Positions 1 to 10,466 of a DNA stretch of 64,000 bases are shown here, piece after piece. This DNA is from Prorocentrum cordatum (lineage: Eukaryota; Sar; Dinophyceae; Prorocentrales; Prorocentraceae). Location of the stretch: positions 101,900 to 165,899 of the forward strand of contig CAUYUJ010018646.1 in assembly GCA_963575745.1 (NCBI GenBank), given 5' to 3'. A model generated the notes under the pieces. That model was not told the DNA's origin. It did not search any database and saw only the letters and a program-made list of their open reading frames with translations. Position numbers and translations under genes: made by a program. The stretch's first letter is position 1. Each line of letters starts with the position of its first letter.

Positions 1-420
1 CGATCTCACTATCGATATTACTATCAATATCATGACCGATCGCACAATATATCCCGCTATCGATCTCACAATCGATCTCACTATCCCTCTCACAACCGGC
101 CTCACTATCGATCTCACTATCGATCTCACAATCGACCTCACTATCGACCTGACTATCAATACCATTATGTTCCGTACTGTCGATCTCACTATCGATTTCA
201 CTATCGATCTCACGATCGATGTCGCCATCGATCTCACTATCGACCTCACAATCGACATCACTAGCAATCTCACTATCGATTTTACTGTTGATCTTACTGT
301 CGATCTCATTATCGATCTCAGTATCGATATCACTATCGATCTCACAATCGATCTCACTATCGTTCTCACCATCTATCTCGCTTTCGATCTCACTAACGAT
401 CGTACTATCGATCTCACGGG
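1..420. repeat. 12-bp tandem repeat (ATCGATCTCACT)n
   Basis: Degenerate tandem array with a 12-base period built on ATCGATCTCACT, running from the left edge of the window. The period is divisible by three, so it translates as a repeating four-residue peptide in each frame. I treat that reading as spurious because nothing protein-like adjoins it. Confidence 0.9.
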
Positions 421-715
421 ACACCACGGGACACTTCGGGTCACTATCGGGACACCGTGGGACACCACAGGACGCCACGGGACACCACCATCGCGGGGCA
501 CCACGGCGGGACACCGCGGGACACCGCGGGACATTACGGGACACCGCGGGACACCACAGGACACCACGGGACACTACGGGACACCGCGGGACACTATCGG
601 GACACCACGGTGGGACACCGCGAGACACCAGCGATCGAGACACCGCGGGGCACCACAGGACACCACGGGACACCACGAGGCACCACGGGACATTACAGGG
701 ACACCACGGCGGGAC
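416..715. repeat. Short tandem repeat, GGGACACCACG-like, about 10-11 bp
   Basis: Imperfect array of GGGACACCACG and GGGACACCGC units that starts directly where the 12-bp array ends. Three forward frames and one reverse frame stay open here because the unit lacks stops. I see no gene. Confidence 0.85.
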
Positions 716-1353
716 ACCCCAGACACCCGCTCGCCACGCAGCAGGGGGGGGGGGCGGATTTCTGTCCTCGCCGCGTCCTAGCCAGAACAGAGATCATTCT
801 TCTCACCCGCCCACCTTGCTTCGCCTCGCCCGCACGCACGACACGAACCCGAAACCGAAGCTGATTTCCCGCTGAAGGTCTTTCCGTTCCTTTTTTCGAT
901 CTTACCCTTCCACATCCAATACACGGACACATGTTTATGTACATCGACAATCAGAAGAGTGATGTGATACTGAGGAGGTTGCGGACGGGGAGGGGATAAT
1001 AATCAGTAGGATGGGCAGGATGTGAACGGAGGCGGACAACACGGTGGACGAGCAAGAGCAGGAGGAGCATGAAGAGTGAAACAGAGGAGGATGAGGAGCA
1101 TGAGGAGGTGGAGGAGGAGGAGGAGGAGGAGGAGGAGGAGGAGAATGAGGAGGAGGGGGAAGAGGAGGAGGAGGAGGAGGAGGAGGAGGAGGAGGAGGAG
1201 CTGCCGGCTCGATTCTGTGGCCTCTCAAGGAGGCGGCTCGCATAAATGCCGCTGGCCAGCGGCGGATCGAACGCTGTCACAGGGAGCCTCCCGCCCTGTG
1301 GAAGCCGACGGCGGCCCGAGCGTCCAAGCGCGCCGGAGCCTCTCGCCTTTGCA
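716..1353. other. No gene seen; includes a (GAG)n tract at 1086-1200
   Basis: Mixed sequence followed by an imperfect GAG/GGA trinucleotide tract. No domain or splice-supported exon was seen. Confidence 0.6.
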
Positions 1354-1503
1354 GGGGGCCACATGCGAACCCTACCCCTACCCCCCACGATTTCTGAGGG
1401 TGAGGATGGGGTTCACTTCGTTCGGGAGCTCCCGAGCGAAGTGAACCCCACCCTCCCCCTCAGAAATCGTGGGGGGTAGGGGCAGGGTTCGCATGTGGCC
1501 CCC
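1354..1503. repeat. 150-bp near-perfect palindrome (fold-back)
   Basis: The two 75-base arms are near-perfect reverse complements about a centre at 1428/1429 (GGGAGCTCCC). The outer ends read GGGGGCCACATGCGAACC and its complement. There is effectively no spacer, so the single strand would form one long hairpin. No clear target duplication was found, although TTTG occurs just outside both ends. It could be a fold-back or MITE-type element, or a palindrome made by local duplication. Confidence 0.85.
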
Positions 1504-1997
1504 TACTTTGACGTACGTTCGGAGGGAGGCGGGGAGAAGGGAGGGAGGGCACGAGGCCGGAGTAAGGGGTGTGTGTGTGCGCTCGGATGGAGGGCAGGAG
1601 GCCATGCACACGCACTCTGTTCCGTCGGCGGCTAGGCAGAGGCATTGCGCTGGCGAGGAAGCAAGAAGGGGCTGCCATTAAGCGAATTGTGCCACCGTGC
1701 AAGAGGCGGGGAGGAGACAACGACGCGACGGTCGAAGAGGAGGAGGAAGCAGCTGGGGCCGCTCGGGGGAACGGGCCGTTCCCCGGGGCGCGTGGCGCGG
1801 CCGTCACCGACGCAGGGCCAGCAGCAGCAGCAGCGAGAAACATACACACATGTACGTAGCACCCCGCGGTCGCGGATAAGAGAGAGTGGGCGGTGGGGAC
1901 GTCTGCAGTCTGCGAGGTTCTGCAGAACCCCGCCGCAGACACCTAATTTGTATAATTATACAACGAGCCCGCCGCAGGCGCCGATTTCTCGTTAAAG
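1504..1997. other. GC-rich sequence with no recognisable feature
   Basis: Several short overlapping open frames are present on both strands, but none has a recognisable domain. A run of CAG triplets occurs near 1820. Confidence 0.5.
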
Positions 1998-2140
1998 CAA
2001 TGTGGGTGGGTCGCGGGGTGGATCGCGGGTGGGTCGTGGGTGGGTCGCGGGTGTGTCGCGGAGTGGGTCGCGGGTGGATCGCGGGTGAGTCGCGGGCGGG
2101 TCGCGGGGTGGGTCGCTCGTAGGTCGCGGGCCGAGTCGCG
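1998..2140. repeat. GGGTCGCGGGTG-type minisatellite, about 10-11 bp
   Basis: Tandem variants of GTGGGTCGCGG repeat over about 140 bases. The reverse strand reads as a threonine, histidine and proline-rich peptide that I take to be spurious. Confidence 0.8.
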
Positions 2141-2235
2141 CGAGGGACGACGCCAAAAAACAACAAGCGAACGACAACAACAATAATTCTCATCGCGAGA
2201 TCCCACTTGAGCCACGCACCCAGGGACAGTAAATG

Positions 2236-3040
2236 ACCGTTAGGCCCTTCACTCATATATGTATATACACATGTACAGATACACGCATACATCTATATGA
2301 ATATACACACATGTGTACACATACATCTGTACACACATGCACACACATACATACATACATCCATCCATCCATCCATCCCTTCATCAATCCATCCAGACAA
2401 ATACATACATGTATACAGACATGCGTACATACACACATACATCCATACAATGATACGTACATCAATTCATCCATACATCCATATAAACAAACACATACAC
2501 TTACACACATACATCATTCTATATTGATGTATGTCCATAGACATATACACAGACAGTTGCAAATACAGTTGTATACGCTTAACTGTCCGTATACACACAA
2601 GTATACACACATACATACGGACATGCATCCACACTCAAACATACATCGATGTATACACATACACTTACAATTCAGTTACATTTGCATGTTCACCAGCATT
2701 CACACTTACACATACACATACATATACACATGCACATACATATTTACATACCTACACATACACGTATTCATGCTCATACACATGCACATATGCACATGGT
2801 TTCGCACACACGTCTACATACACGTGTACATACACATCTACACATGCATATACGTATACGTACACACATAACTTCGAACATCCTTATACACTTACATATG
2901 CATGTGCATATGCGCATATTTATACCTGCACATGTACAACCACATACATATATACACAACTCCATGCATTTACATATACATTTGCACGCAGTTATACCTT
3001 AGCACAAACATACACAGATATGTATACACATCTCATATAC
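2236..3040. repeat. Purine/pyrimidine-alternating CATACA / CATCCA repeat tract
   Basis: About 800 bases of CATACA, CATCCA and CACATA units with interspersed TATGTGT. It is the complementary flavour of the ATGT/ATGC tracts at 33-38 kb. Confidence 0.85.
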
Positions 3041-4020
3041 AGTGCTCTCTCCTGGGCGATCCCTGGCCGATCACGGGCGTGATCGCGAATGATGGAGAAC
3101 GGGTTCCTGCACTCGGGGTGCGTAGTGTTGCGTCCCAGAAGCGTTTTTGAGTACCCCAGGGCACGACAACGGCCCCCGAAAGCCGAAATCGAGGCACAAC
3201 TCCTGGCCTGAAAACATCGCATCGTCGGAGATCTGGGAATCTGGGCCCTCGGCGTCCTGCATGCGGGGGGCGAAGCAGGAGGACCACCTCGGACGGGGCT
3301 AGGACGACTATAGACCCCTTCCAGACCGCCCACAGAGCGTGCCCCAATGCTCTGAGAAGGCCGCGGCGCCCGAGATATCCTCCAGAGCCGCCGGATCTCA
3401 GAGACTGCTTCTTGATCCCCACCCGCATCTATCCTCATCCTGGCTACGCCTTACCACGGCCCTGTTCTGCTGGCGCCCCAGAGCGGACGTCCGCCGATCG
3501 CCGGGGGAGCCGCAGCGCCTTCGCGCTCGGCGTTCTCGCAGCGCGCGCGCGACCGGCGCTCTCCGTGTTCCGAGCGGGCCCGCGGCCCGCAGTGAGTGGC
3601 TGGTTGCCCCGCGGGCTCCGGGCCCGCCGACTGCTGCGTCCGGCCCTCGGGGCCGGGGCGGTGGGAGGAAGAAAAGTCGGGGGTTGCTGAAGGCGCCCCT
3701 GGCCCATGGCGTCCGAAGGTTTTCCTTGACCGTCCAGGAGGGCTAAAAAGTACCACCTGGACCTGAATACCCACATTCCAGTCGAGGTTTTTAAGCAGTC
3801 CGGATAGGTCTATAGGTCTGGAGTGCTATTTGTGAGCTCGCTGCTGGAAGGTCAGGGTTCGCTGCATTTTGGAGCCCCTGGGGCCCTCTGGGCCTCGTGA
3901 GGGGTGTTCCAGAGGCTGTGGGGCCCCCCATTTTGGACATCCTAGGGAGACCTTGGGCCAGGGGCACTGCCAGCATTCAAAGCAACACCCGAGAAAAGGG
4001 CGCCGAGGGAAGGAAGTCGG
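3041..4020. other. Mostly unique GC-rich DNA containing a dispersed repeat
   Basis: No gene was recognised. The stretch at about 3348-3425 (CTCTGAGAAGGCCGCGGCGC and following) resembles 25,922-25,985, so it belongs to a dispersed repeat family. Confidence 0.5.
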
Positions 4021-4798
4021 AGGAGGAAGGGAGGGGGGGGGAGGGGGAGGGGGAGGGGGGGAGAGGAGGAGGAGGAGAGGAGGAGGAGGAGGAGGAGGAG
4101 GAGGAGGGAGGAGGAGGAGGAGGAGGAGGAGGAGAGGGAGGAGGAGGAGGAGGAGGAGGGAGGAGGAGGAGGAGGAGGAGGAGGAGGAGGAGGAGGAGAG
4201 AGGAGGAGGAGGAGGAGGAGGAGGAGGAGGAGGAGGAGGAGGAGGAGGAGGAGGAGGAGAGAGGAGGAGGAGGAGGAGGAGGAGGAGGAGGAGGAGGGAG
4301 GAGGAGGAGAGGAGGAGGAGGGAGGAGGAGGAGAGGAGGAGGAGGAGGAGGAGGAGGAGAGGAGGAGGAGGAGGAGGAGGAGGAGGAGGAGGAGGAGGAG
4401 GGGGAGGAGAGGAGGGGGGGAGGTGGAGGCGGAGGAGGAGGAGGAGGAGAGGAGAGGAGGACTTGGAGGAGGAGGAGGAGGAGGAGGGGAGGAGGAGGAG
4501 GAGGAGGAGGAGGAGAGAGGGGGAGGGGGAGGAGGAGGAGGGGAGGAGGAGGAGGAGGAGGGAGAGGAGGAGAGAGGAGGAGGAGGAGGAGGAGGAGGAG
4601 GAGGAGGAGGAGAGGAGGCGGAGCGGAGGCGGAGGCGGAGGCGGAGGAGGAGGAGGAGGAGGAGGAGAGGAGGAGGAGGAGGAGGAGGAGAGGAGGAGGA
4701 GGAGGAGGAGGAGGAGGAGGAGGAGGAGGAGGAGGAGGAGGGGAGGGGAGGGGGAGGGGGAGGAGGAGGAGGGGAGGAGGAGGAGGAGGAGGAGGAGG
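4021..4798. repeat. (GGA)n / (GAG)n microsatellite
   Basis: About 780 bases of nearly pure GGA triplets with G-run and GCG interruptions. Open frames crossing it encode poly-Glu/Gly/Arg or, in reverse, poly-Ser/Leu/Pro, and are not credible genes. It abuts the spliced-leader relic directly. Confidence 0.95.
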
Positions 4799-4820
4799 CC
4801 CGTAGCCATTTTGGCTCAAG
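4799..4820 (+). other. Dinoflagellate spliced-leader relic
   Basis: Bases 4800-4820 match positions 2-22 of the conserved 22-nt dinoflagellate spliced leader (core CCGTAGCCATTTTGGC, ending CAAG). Position 1 is C where the consensus has A, G or T. Known biology: nuclear mRNAs of dinoflagellates receive this leader by trans-splicing, and genomic copies ahead of a gene mark a retroposed mRNA. Here it lies immediately 5' of the LINE-type coding sequence. A true SL RNA gene is unlikely because a GT donor does not follow: the next bases are GCTAAGCG. Confidence 0.9.
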
Positions 4821-4945
4821 GCTAAGCGTTGTGAAGGGCTATAGGCGCCCGAGAATCAGCGATTAGCTTGTTGCCTTTCCGTGGCCACCTCTCGAGACTT
4901 TGTGGCACTTCCCCAAGTCAAGATTTCGCGCTCTCGGCACCAGTC

Positions 4946-5860
4946 ATGGCACGTGAGGCAGATAGGAGCCGCAGTGGAGAAGGGCGCCGAGCCGCTGCAA
5001 CCGCATCCACCATCGCCATGCCCGAAACCCTCGAATACATGCCCACCTTCCCATCTCAGGAGTGCGTTCCTCGTGCTCCTCGTGCTGGTGGTGATGGTCA
5101 GTCTGAGGTGGTGGGATCCCCTACCACACCCCGCGGTCGAGATATCGGCGGTACGGCGACCCCAGTCCCCGACAAGCTTGGCGCTATCCGTTCATATGTT
5201 GACGATACTCGAGACGAGCTACTCCGTGCAGTCGCTGATCTTCATCATAATGGAGTCGGAAGGCTTGCCCAGACCGTCGCAACTAATTGCACTGCCTTTG
5301 GCCGCCACATCGAGAAACGTTTGGATCAGGTCGAGCTCGAGCAGAGTCCGCCGGAAACTAGGATCTGTTAGCTCGAGAATGGAACCGGCGAGCTCCGCAA
5401 CCTCCTCGGCATCATGCAGCGGGGGACCCCGCAGCGCATCGCAGTTCCTGGGGCATCCTCCCGCAGGAAGCCCGACGTTGCCATCATCGTTGCTGGGGCT
5501 CGCTCGCCTCTTGGTCGTGATCAGCTGCTGGAAACCTTCCAGCCATGGGTCAATCGCTCCCAGCTCCCGGCCGGTCAGTTCGCTCTCGGGAGCGGCCCAG
5601 TGGACAAGAGGCTTACTACTCGTATCATAGGAGTGAAGTCCCTTGCTGCTCGTCGTGTGGCACAGGCCTTGGGTGCGCCCAAGATGCCTGATGGCCCCTG
5701 GCAGATGCTCGCGACGGTTGACACGCAGGGATACCCGGCCGACATCTACGTATCTGCTGACAAGAGTCCAGCGATGGTGCGAATGGGGATCGCATGCAAG
5801 CAGATTCGTCAGCAGTTGCTCTCTCTCTTTATCCCTCATCGCACACTTGCACCATTGTTT
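4946..5860 (+). pseudogene. LINE ORF1-like / upstream region
   Basis: The first ATG after the leader is at 4946 (MAREADRSRSGEG). That frame runs to a stop at about 5371, with a helical Glu/Arg-rich end. Coding continues in a second frame from about 5414 to 5860 (KSLAARRVAQALGAP, then YVSADKSPAMVRMG and KQIRQQL). Such a basic, nucleic-acid-binding-like segment ahead of the endonuclease is usual in LINE polyproteins. I cannot assign a named domain. At least one frameshift or stop separates the two halves. Confidence 0.5.
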
Positions 5861-6021
5861 GCTGGTGGAAGCGCCTCATTCGTGTGGTCATCCAGAACCC
5901 ATCTTAGCCGCCGGTTCTCGAGTGCTGAGCCAACCGCATTTCCTTCCTGGGCTTTGACCTCGCCCATATCCGCAATGCGCTGCAGCATGTCGCCTCTCCG
6001 CCGCAAGATGGTGTCGAGAGG

Positions 6022-6860
6022 TGCATTTAACATAGTTGTTCTAACATTTCGGGGGAGCTCCGCCAGGCCCACCCTTCTGAGCAGGAGTGCTGCGAACGCG
6101 AGGGCCTTGTTTCATCGCCGTCTTCGGGTGCGGGTTAAGAACCTCGCCTGCGTGAAGCGTCTCCTGAAGCAGGGGGCTTCGGTGGCTATGCAAGAGTCTC
6201 ATGGTTCGCTGGCTGCAATGGGGGACTTTCTTTACCATGCTCACAAGTAGTTTGTTGCGTCTATTTTTTTATCTGACGGCCGCGGCGGGTCCAGCGCGGT
6301 GATCACCTTCGTGCCCGACTTCAGCCTCTCTCACCCTCGTTCTCCTCCAGTGGTGTCGTCGCATGTTTTGGTCCCTGGAATGGCTCTGCGGGTCTCCATC
6401 AGGTTCGTCTCGGGGATCTCGGTCGTGCGCTACAACGTGCGCAAGCGCGACATCAATGCTAGGAACAGGCAACACATTGACTTAGTTTTGAAGCAAGACC
6501 TTTCGGAGGCCTCCAGGAACCCCCTCGAGTCCATGGTCTTTCTGGTGGGTGACTTCAATTTGCCAGTGGGCCCCTCGTCTCTTGCCCCTGATCTCTCGCG
6601 GTCGCCTAGTAGGCAGCGTATCAGCGCCGATAAATTCGGAGTGTAATAGGATATCCAGGTTCTTCGCGGGGGTGGAGGTGGAAGGGGGGGCGCGTGGCAG
6701 CGCGGCTAACGGCGCGCTCAGCAACATCGACAGGCTCTTTGTCTGTGCACCTGGTTGGGCCCTCGCCCAGTTGCACAGCGCCGCGCGCGCGCGGCGTGCC
6801 CGAAATCCTGGGCAACCAGCGCCTCTGATCATGCGGCATTTTCTGTCGCCTTCAATTTAA
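6022..6860 (+). pseudogene. Endonuclease/exonuclease/phosphatase domain of LINE (frameshifted)
   Basis: The domain opens with FNIVVLTFRG near 6022. The catalytic-glutamate motif MQESHG is at 6188-6205. The GDFN motif is at 6548-6559. The motif IDRLFVCAPGW begins near 6726 in a different frame, and SDHAAFSVAFN begins at 6824 back in the earlier frame. The order and spacing match the APE-type endonuclease that nicks target DNA for LINE integration. Two frame changes, at about 6560-6720 and 6740-6820, disable it. Confidence 0.75.
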
Positions 6861-7454
6861 AGGGCCCCGTGGGCCCGGGCCGGCGGGGCATGCCCAGTGG
6901 GATTCTCATTTGGCTTACGTTTTCCACGCTTCCGAAGAAGGCCTTGGATCAGGCCGGCACTTCGGGACTTGCCCCGCAGTCGTTGCTCGAGTACAGCGAG
7001 AAGTCGATGGGGGCCGCAGCGCAGCGCGCGAGAGACATCCTGATCAAATCCAGACCCTCTTCCCCCCTGACCGTCTTCATTGTGCCGGGGTCCATGTCCA
7101 GGGCTCTTTGGTGTCAGGGCCTTCGCCTGGCAAGCCGTTTTCTTCGGTCTCGCCCTCTGGCTTCCCAACGTATGGATGTGGACGTGCTGCGCGCTTCCAT
7201 CAAGCTGGAGGATCCCGTTTCCCCCCCCACCCCCCTGGGCCGCCAACGAGGCCCAGCTTGCTGCTTCTCACCGCGCAGTCGCAGCAGTGCGACGCGCAGC
7301 TGGCATGCCCCGCCTGCAGTTCCGGCCGGACAGCGTCGCAGAATGCGCGGCATCCAGCGCCGAGCCAAAGCGCGGGGCCCCCTGGATCGCAGAACGGTTC
7401 TCCATGGTGTTAAACGCGAGAATGAAGATCGGGTGAAGCTATGCAGAACGGTTC

Positions 7455-8600
7455 TTGCAGAGTGTAGGTGGATCGCAGAACGGTTCTCGCAGATCGGGTG
7501 AAGCTATGCATGAGGACTCCGAGAACCGAACAGAAACTCCGCGCTCTGGGCGATGGGTGGGCTGCTCATTTTTGCGGAGAAAAGCGTCGTCGTCAACGCC
7601 GCCAGAGAATGCCTGGACAAATGCGCCCTGGATGCCGACCAGAGGAGCGCCCCCCCCCCAACCCCGCGCGAAGTTGAGCGTGGAAGAATGTATCCGACGT
7701 GCAAGGCACGGTGAAGCAGGGGTAGACGGACTCCCTTATGCCGCCAGGGGCGCGCATCCTGCAGCCGGTGAAGCTCTGCTCCTGTCTATCTTGTGGTTTT
7801 TGGAAGGGCGCAGCATGCCTTCCGATTTCGGTATTGATCGAGGTGTTTTCACCCCCAAATGCGATGGCGCTGAGGATGGCGATTATGCGCGCCGAGATCC
7901 GACGCCTGGGCCGCGAGCACTGCGATTGCCGAATCATGGCTGGTGCCGGTGCCTGGGAAGTATCTAAGTCCCGCCCATCCTTCATCGACACCTCGCAGAA
8001 GGGGCTTCGTGAGCTTCGGGGACCATGGGCTAAAACCCGTATCGCCTCCCTTCCAGAGTCGGCGCCCTCCCTCCTCCCTGCCCGTCTCAGCTACGATTAT
8101 GGGCATGCTTTCCCCTTCCCTTGCTCACCAATGGCTCTTTCTCGCCCTTGAGCGCCCGAACCCCCCCCCCCGCCCTCTGATTGATTTCCCCCGCCCTAAC
8201 ATTCAGTGCGTTGGCCAGGTCCGGGGGTCTCTCATCGATCATTTCTTTATCCAGTCTGGGACTGCGCGCTGCTGCCCAGCCTCAGGCCCCCTTCAGGGGA
8301 GGGAGAAAAACACACAGACACAATTACTCGTCGATCCCCCCTAAAGATATGCGAAAATATGGGAAGTGGGGGGGGGAGAAAAACACAGAACATATAGGAA
8401 AATATGGGGCATCGTTTTATTTGTGTTTTTTTTGTGTGTCCCAGGGCCCCTTCAACCCTACGCGCTATGGTCTCGCGCCCATTCCTGGCTTTTCTGGCAG
8501 AGCAGTTCGAGCGGCAGAAAAAATGCCCGTACGTGCGCGGACGACGTGGGCGCAGTAGCCTTCGAGCTAGCTAGCCTCGCTGCCAGTGCTTGCGGACAGG
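7455..8600 (+). pseudogene. LINE reverse transcriptase (frameshifted, with an insertion)
   Basis: RT-like blocks appear in order: GVDGLPYAA (about 7719-7745, like PGPDGLPY), SLAHQWLFLALE (about 8118-8153), QSGTARCCPASGPL (about 8251-8293, like the GV.QGCPLSG block), and CADDVGAVAF with ADD at 8537-8545 (motif C). Blocks lie in different frames. An insertion at about 8296-8441 separates the QGCPLSG-like block from the following sequence. The VYLGLRLG motif at about 8758-8781 matches the YLG block that follows the LINE RT thumb. Confidence 0.7.
8283..8454. mobile_element. Small insertion in the LINE RT with 13-bp flanking duplication
   Basis: The 13-mer CAGGCCCCCTTCA (8283-8295) recurs as CAGGGCCCCTTCA (8442-8454), a 12/13 match. 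The A/T-richer DNA between them is foreign to the RT frame. Removing one repeat plus the insert joins the SGPL block to a following open segment. Inside, GGAGAAAAACACA occurs twice (near 8302 and 8377), and the end is T-rich. It could be a SINE-, MITE- or introner-like unit. Confidence 0.55.
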
Positions 8601-8779
8601 TTTTCAGCGGCAGAGCGCCTTGCCGCCCTCGGACTCCAGCCCCAGGAATGCTTCTCACTTCCGCTTGCAGGCCCGTTCAGTGAGAAGCTGGCAGAGCGAT
8701 GTCGCAGGTGGCTTCGGGGGCGCCTCCCACGCTGGAGTGAATTCCACAGTGATCCCCCTCGTCTATCTGGGCCTTCGTC

Positions 8780-9565
8780 TTGGGCTTGCGCCGCGCGGTA
8801 ACTCGCGGCCCCCCTCGCTCGCGAATTTTACCGCCCACGCATGGCGCATTGCTGCTGCCCGCGCGCCAACGGCAGTCAGCGCTGCTCCGCGTGCGCGCCG
8901 CGCAGTCGCAGTCCTGTCCCACGTTGCTCATGCCAGGACGCCTGGTTGCAGCCGTCTCGCGCCGTGAAGAACATGCCGTGCTCGCTCGCGCGTGCAAGGC
9001 CCTGCGCGGCGTTCTCCCGCGAAATGACAAGCTTGCCCTGAAGGAATGGGGTGGCCCGTCTTTCCCTAATGTTGAGATCGCTGGTCTTGCGTCTCTCGTG
9101 CGCGCCGCTCTGGTAACATTCCAAGGCTGGCGCCCGTGGTTGACAGAGTTGCAAGAACATGCGCTCGAGCACCGACTCATCGCCCTCGTCCACCGTGAAG
9201 GGCCCTCCCCATCCTTCTTGTGCGAATCGAGCTGCGTTGAGAATCTTGACGAAGTGGCCAGGGTATTCCCGACGGACAGGAGAGTGCGACATGCGCCCAG
9301 ACAAGCTCTAGTAGATCTCCAACCCTCCCCTTCTGACGTGCTGAGCCCTCCTGCTGCTCCCCTCTATCCTCGACCTCGTATCCAAAGAGAGCTTGCTGAT
9401 TCGGTCTCCCGCGCCCTGGCTCCCGTGGACCTCTCAGCTTCTTTTGTTCCTCGTCTTCTTTCTTGGTTTCCCGATCGCAGTGCCGAGATTCGGGACATCG
9501 AATGGTCTCAGGTACAGGCAGCGCGTGCTAGCCCCCCCCCCCCCGCCCACGCATCAAAACTCTAG
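8780..9565 (+). pseudogene. C-terminal part of the LINE polyprotein
   Basis: A 260-residue open segment follows the RT in register with LINE organisation. It includes AVSRREEHAVLARACKALRG and FQGWRPWLTELQEHALEHRL. It is hydrophobic and helical, as expected downstream of the RT thumb. It ends at a stop at about 9563-9565. Assignment rests on position rather than on a named domain. Confidence 0.5.
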
Positions 9566-10433
9566 CATGGGCTTGGACCGCAGAGACTAGGTTCCAGGGC
9601 TCCCAAGCGATAGTGTATCCCACTGCTTTGTTTGCCCCGTCTTTTTTTTGTCTCTCTCTCTCTCTCTGTGCCATCGTCCTTCGTGCCACTCCCCGATCAT
9701 CTCCCATTGTCCGTCCTGGTCTCGCAGCGAGACCATTTACTTTCCAGTCGTGCCCCACTTCTTATACGCACATGTGGCCGAGGGCTCCAGACAGCGCTCA
9801 GGGCCCCTGACACCTGAGCGGATCACTGCTCTTCTGCCCCAGACGCGGGCGGCGTTCCTCAGGTTGCTCTGGAAGCTCACTCGAAGCTCACTCGTGGAGT
9901 TGCTGCGCCAGGCTACGGGCGAGGCGGAGGAGGAGGAGGAGGAGGATGAGGACGAGGAGGAGGACGAGGAGGCGGCGTTGCTGCGAGCGGGGGGGTCCGA
10001 GGTGGCCCAGCACTGGTTCCAGCCAGCAGGAAGGGCGGGCAGGTTCGAGGTTTTGGGTTCGATTTTGAGCGGATTTGGTCTCATCCCCCTCCTGACCGAT
10101 TTGTGGGGCCCCAACCAGCTCAGACCCCCTTCTGTCGCCTCCGCGTCGAGGGAAGGGTTTTGGAGGAGGAGGAGGAGGAAAAATCATAGACATCGCTACC
10201 CTTCTATCGACATCGCTACCCTTTTGTCTCGTCTTCGCCTTTTCGTGCCTCCTGGGAGGCCCTCGTCGCCACGGTTTGAGTCGCCTCGGGATTCTGGTCA
10301 GAATGAAGCCCCAGGAAACGCCCGTGGAGTAGCAGTGCCGGTGACTGCGGGTCTCCCCAACGCACGCTGACCATGATCAAGACGATGCGGGATCTCGTCG
10401 ACGCCGTTTTCGGTCATGGCCCATGCAGGCCGT
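9566..10433. other. No gene seen; dispersed repeat module at 10,000-10,127
   Basis: There is a pyrimidine-rich stretch near 9640-9665 and a short (GAG)n tract at 9927-9972. Bases 10,042-10,127 (core CGATTTTGAGCGGATTTGG) match 24,749-24,834. Bases 10,000-10,027 (GGCCCAGCACTGGTTCC) match the small duplication at 24,357-24,420. The LINE may continue into this region, but no diagnostic motif was found. Confidence 0.5.
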
Positions 10434-10466
10434 CGCCGACTCGCGAATGTGACCCGCGAGTCGGCG
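10434..10466. repeat. Perfect 12-bp hairpin
   Basis: CGCCGACTCGCG at 10,434-10,445 is the exact reverse complement of 10,455-10,466, with a 9-base loop. Weaker complementarity continues outward. Confidence 0.7.

Larger units (their letters stand above)
4799..9565 (+). mobile_element. Decayed non-LTR (LINE-type) retroelement with 5' spliced-leader relic
   Basis: In order on the plus strand the sequence shows an ORF1-like part, an endonuclease/exonuclease/phosphatase domain, RT motifs and a C-terminal region. These are spread over all three frames by indels and stops. The motifs MQESHG, VGDFN, IDRLF and SDHAAF fit the apurinic-type endonuclease of LINEs, and CADDVGAVAF fits RT motif C. The left end is defined by the spliced-leader relic. 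The right end is not defined: no poly(A) or target duplication was found, and the element may extend beyond 9.6 kb. It is non-functional as it stands. Confidence 0.75.

Noticed and set aside
1-420. CRISPR-like regular repeat
   Set aside because: Units are contiguous 12-mers with no spacers, in eukaryotic DNA.
4799-4820. Genuine spliced-leader RNA gene
   Set aside because: No GT donor follows the leader (GCTAAGCG follows), and the sequence runs into LINE coding DNA.
3826-4866. Long Glu/Gly/Arg or Ser/Leu/Pro frames on both strands
   Set aside because: They are translations of a (GGA)n microsatellite and have no non-repetitive protein sequence.
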